Source: a bacterium (GTDB lineage: Bacteria; JAUVQV01; DATDCY01). From it: 6,400 nt of DNA. A model generated the notes under the pieces. The model was not told the origin of the DNA. It did not search any database and saw only the letters and a list, made by a program, of their open reading frames with translations. This document shows, one piece after another, positions 5,865-6,400 of the stretch (positions within the stretch are counted from its first letter, which is position 1; the number at the start of each line of letters is the position of its first letter). The translations under genes and the position numbers were made by a program. The stretch spans positions 1 through 6,400 of the forward strand of contig DATDCY010000357.1 of NCBI GenBank assembly GCA_036524115.1, given 5' to 3'.

Positions 5865-6400
5865 GATGTTGTTCACGACCACGACGTCGGGCAGGTATTT
5901 CAGGAACTTCGCGGTCTTGTCGAAGAAGGCGCTGTCGTATTCGTCCCCCTCGATCACGAAGTCGCGCCCGCCGCCGATCCGGTAGCTGCTCTCGAAGTTC
6001 TCGGCGATCCCGCCGATGAACACATTCGGATCCGCGCCGCCGTGCGCCAGCAGCCACCCGGCCAGCGAGGTCGTCGTGGTCTTTCCGTGCGTGCCGGTGA
6101 TGACGATGGAGCGCGCGGCCCAGAGAAAATGATCGCGCACGGCTTCGGGCAGCGAGCAGTACCGGATCTTCCGGTCGAGGACTTCTTCGAGCTCCACGTT
6201 GCCGCGCGAGATCGCATTGCCGATGACGACGAGGTCGAGGTCGCCCGTAATGTTCGCGGCGTTGTATCCCTGGAACGTGGTGATGCCCTGCTCGACGAGA
6301 AAGTCGCTCATGGGCGGATAGACGTTCTGATCCGACCCGCGCACGTCGTAGCCCTTGCTCTTCAACAGCGCGGCCAGCGTGGCCATCGCGGTGCCACAGA
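5862..6400 (-). CDS. mpl: Mpl (UDP-MurNAc:tripeptide ligase), N-terminal fragment, 5' end off the window and 3' end cut at the join
   Basis: Mpl joins recycled L-Ala-gamma-D-Glu-meso-DAP to UDP-MurNAc in peptidoglycan recycling. About 179 residues are visible. They include CGTAMATLAALLKSKGYDV (start of the Rossmann domain), GSDQNVYPPMSDFL, VVIGNAISRGN, the ATP-binding GTHGKTTTT, VFIGGIAENF, EGDEYDSAFFDK and PDVVVVNNIE. NVYPPMS, GNAISRGN and EYDSAFFDK separate Mpl from its paralogue MurC. In the family NNIE continues as FDHADI; here it becomes LARDPG from codon 5861 on, so the rest of the ligase is missing. The frame stays open to 4536 only as an antisense-quality reading of priA. ATG 6386 is internal, since the frame continues in family-like sequence to the window edge. 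Codon use is less GC-extreme than in the adjoining priA. Confidence 0.87.

Noticed and set aside
4199-6019. 606-codon plus-strand open frame opposite priA, and a similar 638-codon frame at 809-2725
   Set aside because: Both are Arg/Ala/Gly/Pro-rich low-complexity translations antisense to well-supported genes. This is the usual artefact of high-GC3 sequence, and no domain is recognisable.
4536-6386. Long minus-strand reading frame that would make an Mpl fusion protein
   Set aside because: Past the NNIE codons it runs out of frame through priA and becomes Arg/Pro/Ala-rich with no motif. The PriA frame over the same bases has all helicase motifs.

Overview
The window is GC-rich bacterial chromosome with very tightly packed genes. 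It reads like a Gram-negative, possibly deltaproteobacterial-type, environmental genome. That placement is an inference from a Tat lipoprotein, a Csd3/MepM-type M23 peptidase and a CDF exporter; no marker settles it. I see no mobile element, CRISPR array, tRNA or rRNA.

Layout: (1) 2-310, minus, the N-terminal third of a RimO-type methylthiotransferase running off the left edge. (2) 311-442, a divergent intergenic region with several dyad symmetries. (3) 443-748, plus, a 101-residue protein that looks like a dimeric alpha/beta-barrel (ABM-like) protein. (4) 779-1768, minus, a CDF-family zinc/heavy-metal exporter. (5) 1845-2690, plus, a Tat-exported lipoprotein with a clan GH-A glycoside hydrolase-like barrel. 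(6) 2703-4022, minus, a membrane-anchored M23 peptidoglycan endopeptidase. (7) 4163 to about 5860, minus, the helicase part of PriA lacking its N-terminal domains. (8) About 5862-6400, minus, the N-terminal part of Mpl, cut off mid-domain where PriA begins.

The genes look like separate housekeeping and envelope units rather than one pathway. rimO modifies the ribosome, priA restarts replication forks, and the M23 enzyme and Mpl act in cell-wall turnover and recycling. The CDF pump handles metals. No undescribed multi-gene system is apparent.

Two things stand out. First, three genes (rimO, the GH-like lipoprotein and the M23 peptidase) each have a -10-like hexamer ending 7-8 nt before the ATG and no Shine-Dalgarno sequence, which suggests leaderless mRNAs. 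The M23 promoter is the best case: it has TTGACA, an 18-bp spacer and TATGAT, and a perfect TGTGA-N6-TCACA CRP-type box abuts the -35. Second, the join near 5860 fuses two broken conserved genes out of frame, and codon usage changes across it. An assembly chimera is the likeliest reading, so bases right of about 5860 should not be treated as the same genome without read-level support.
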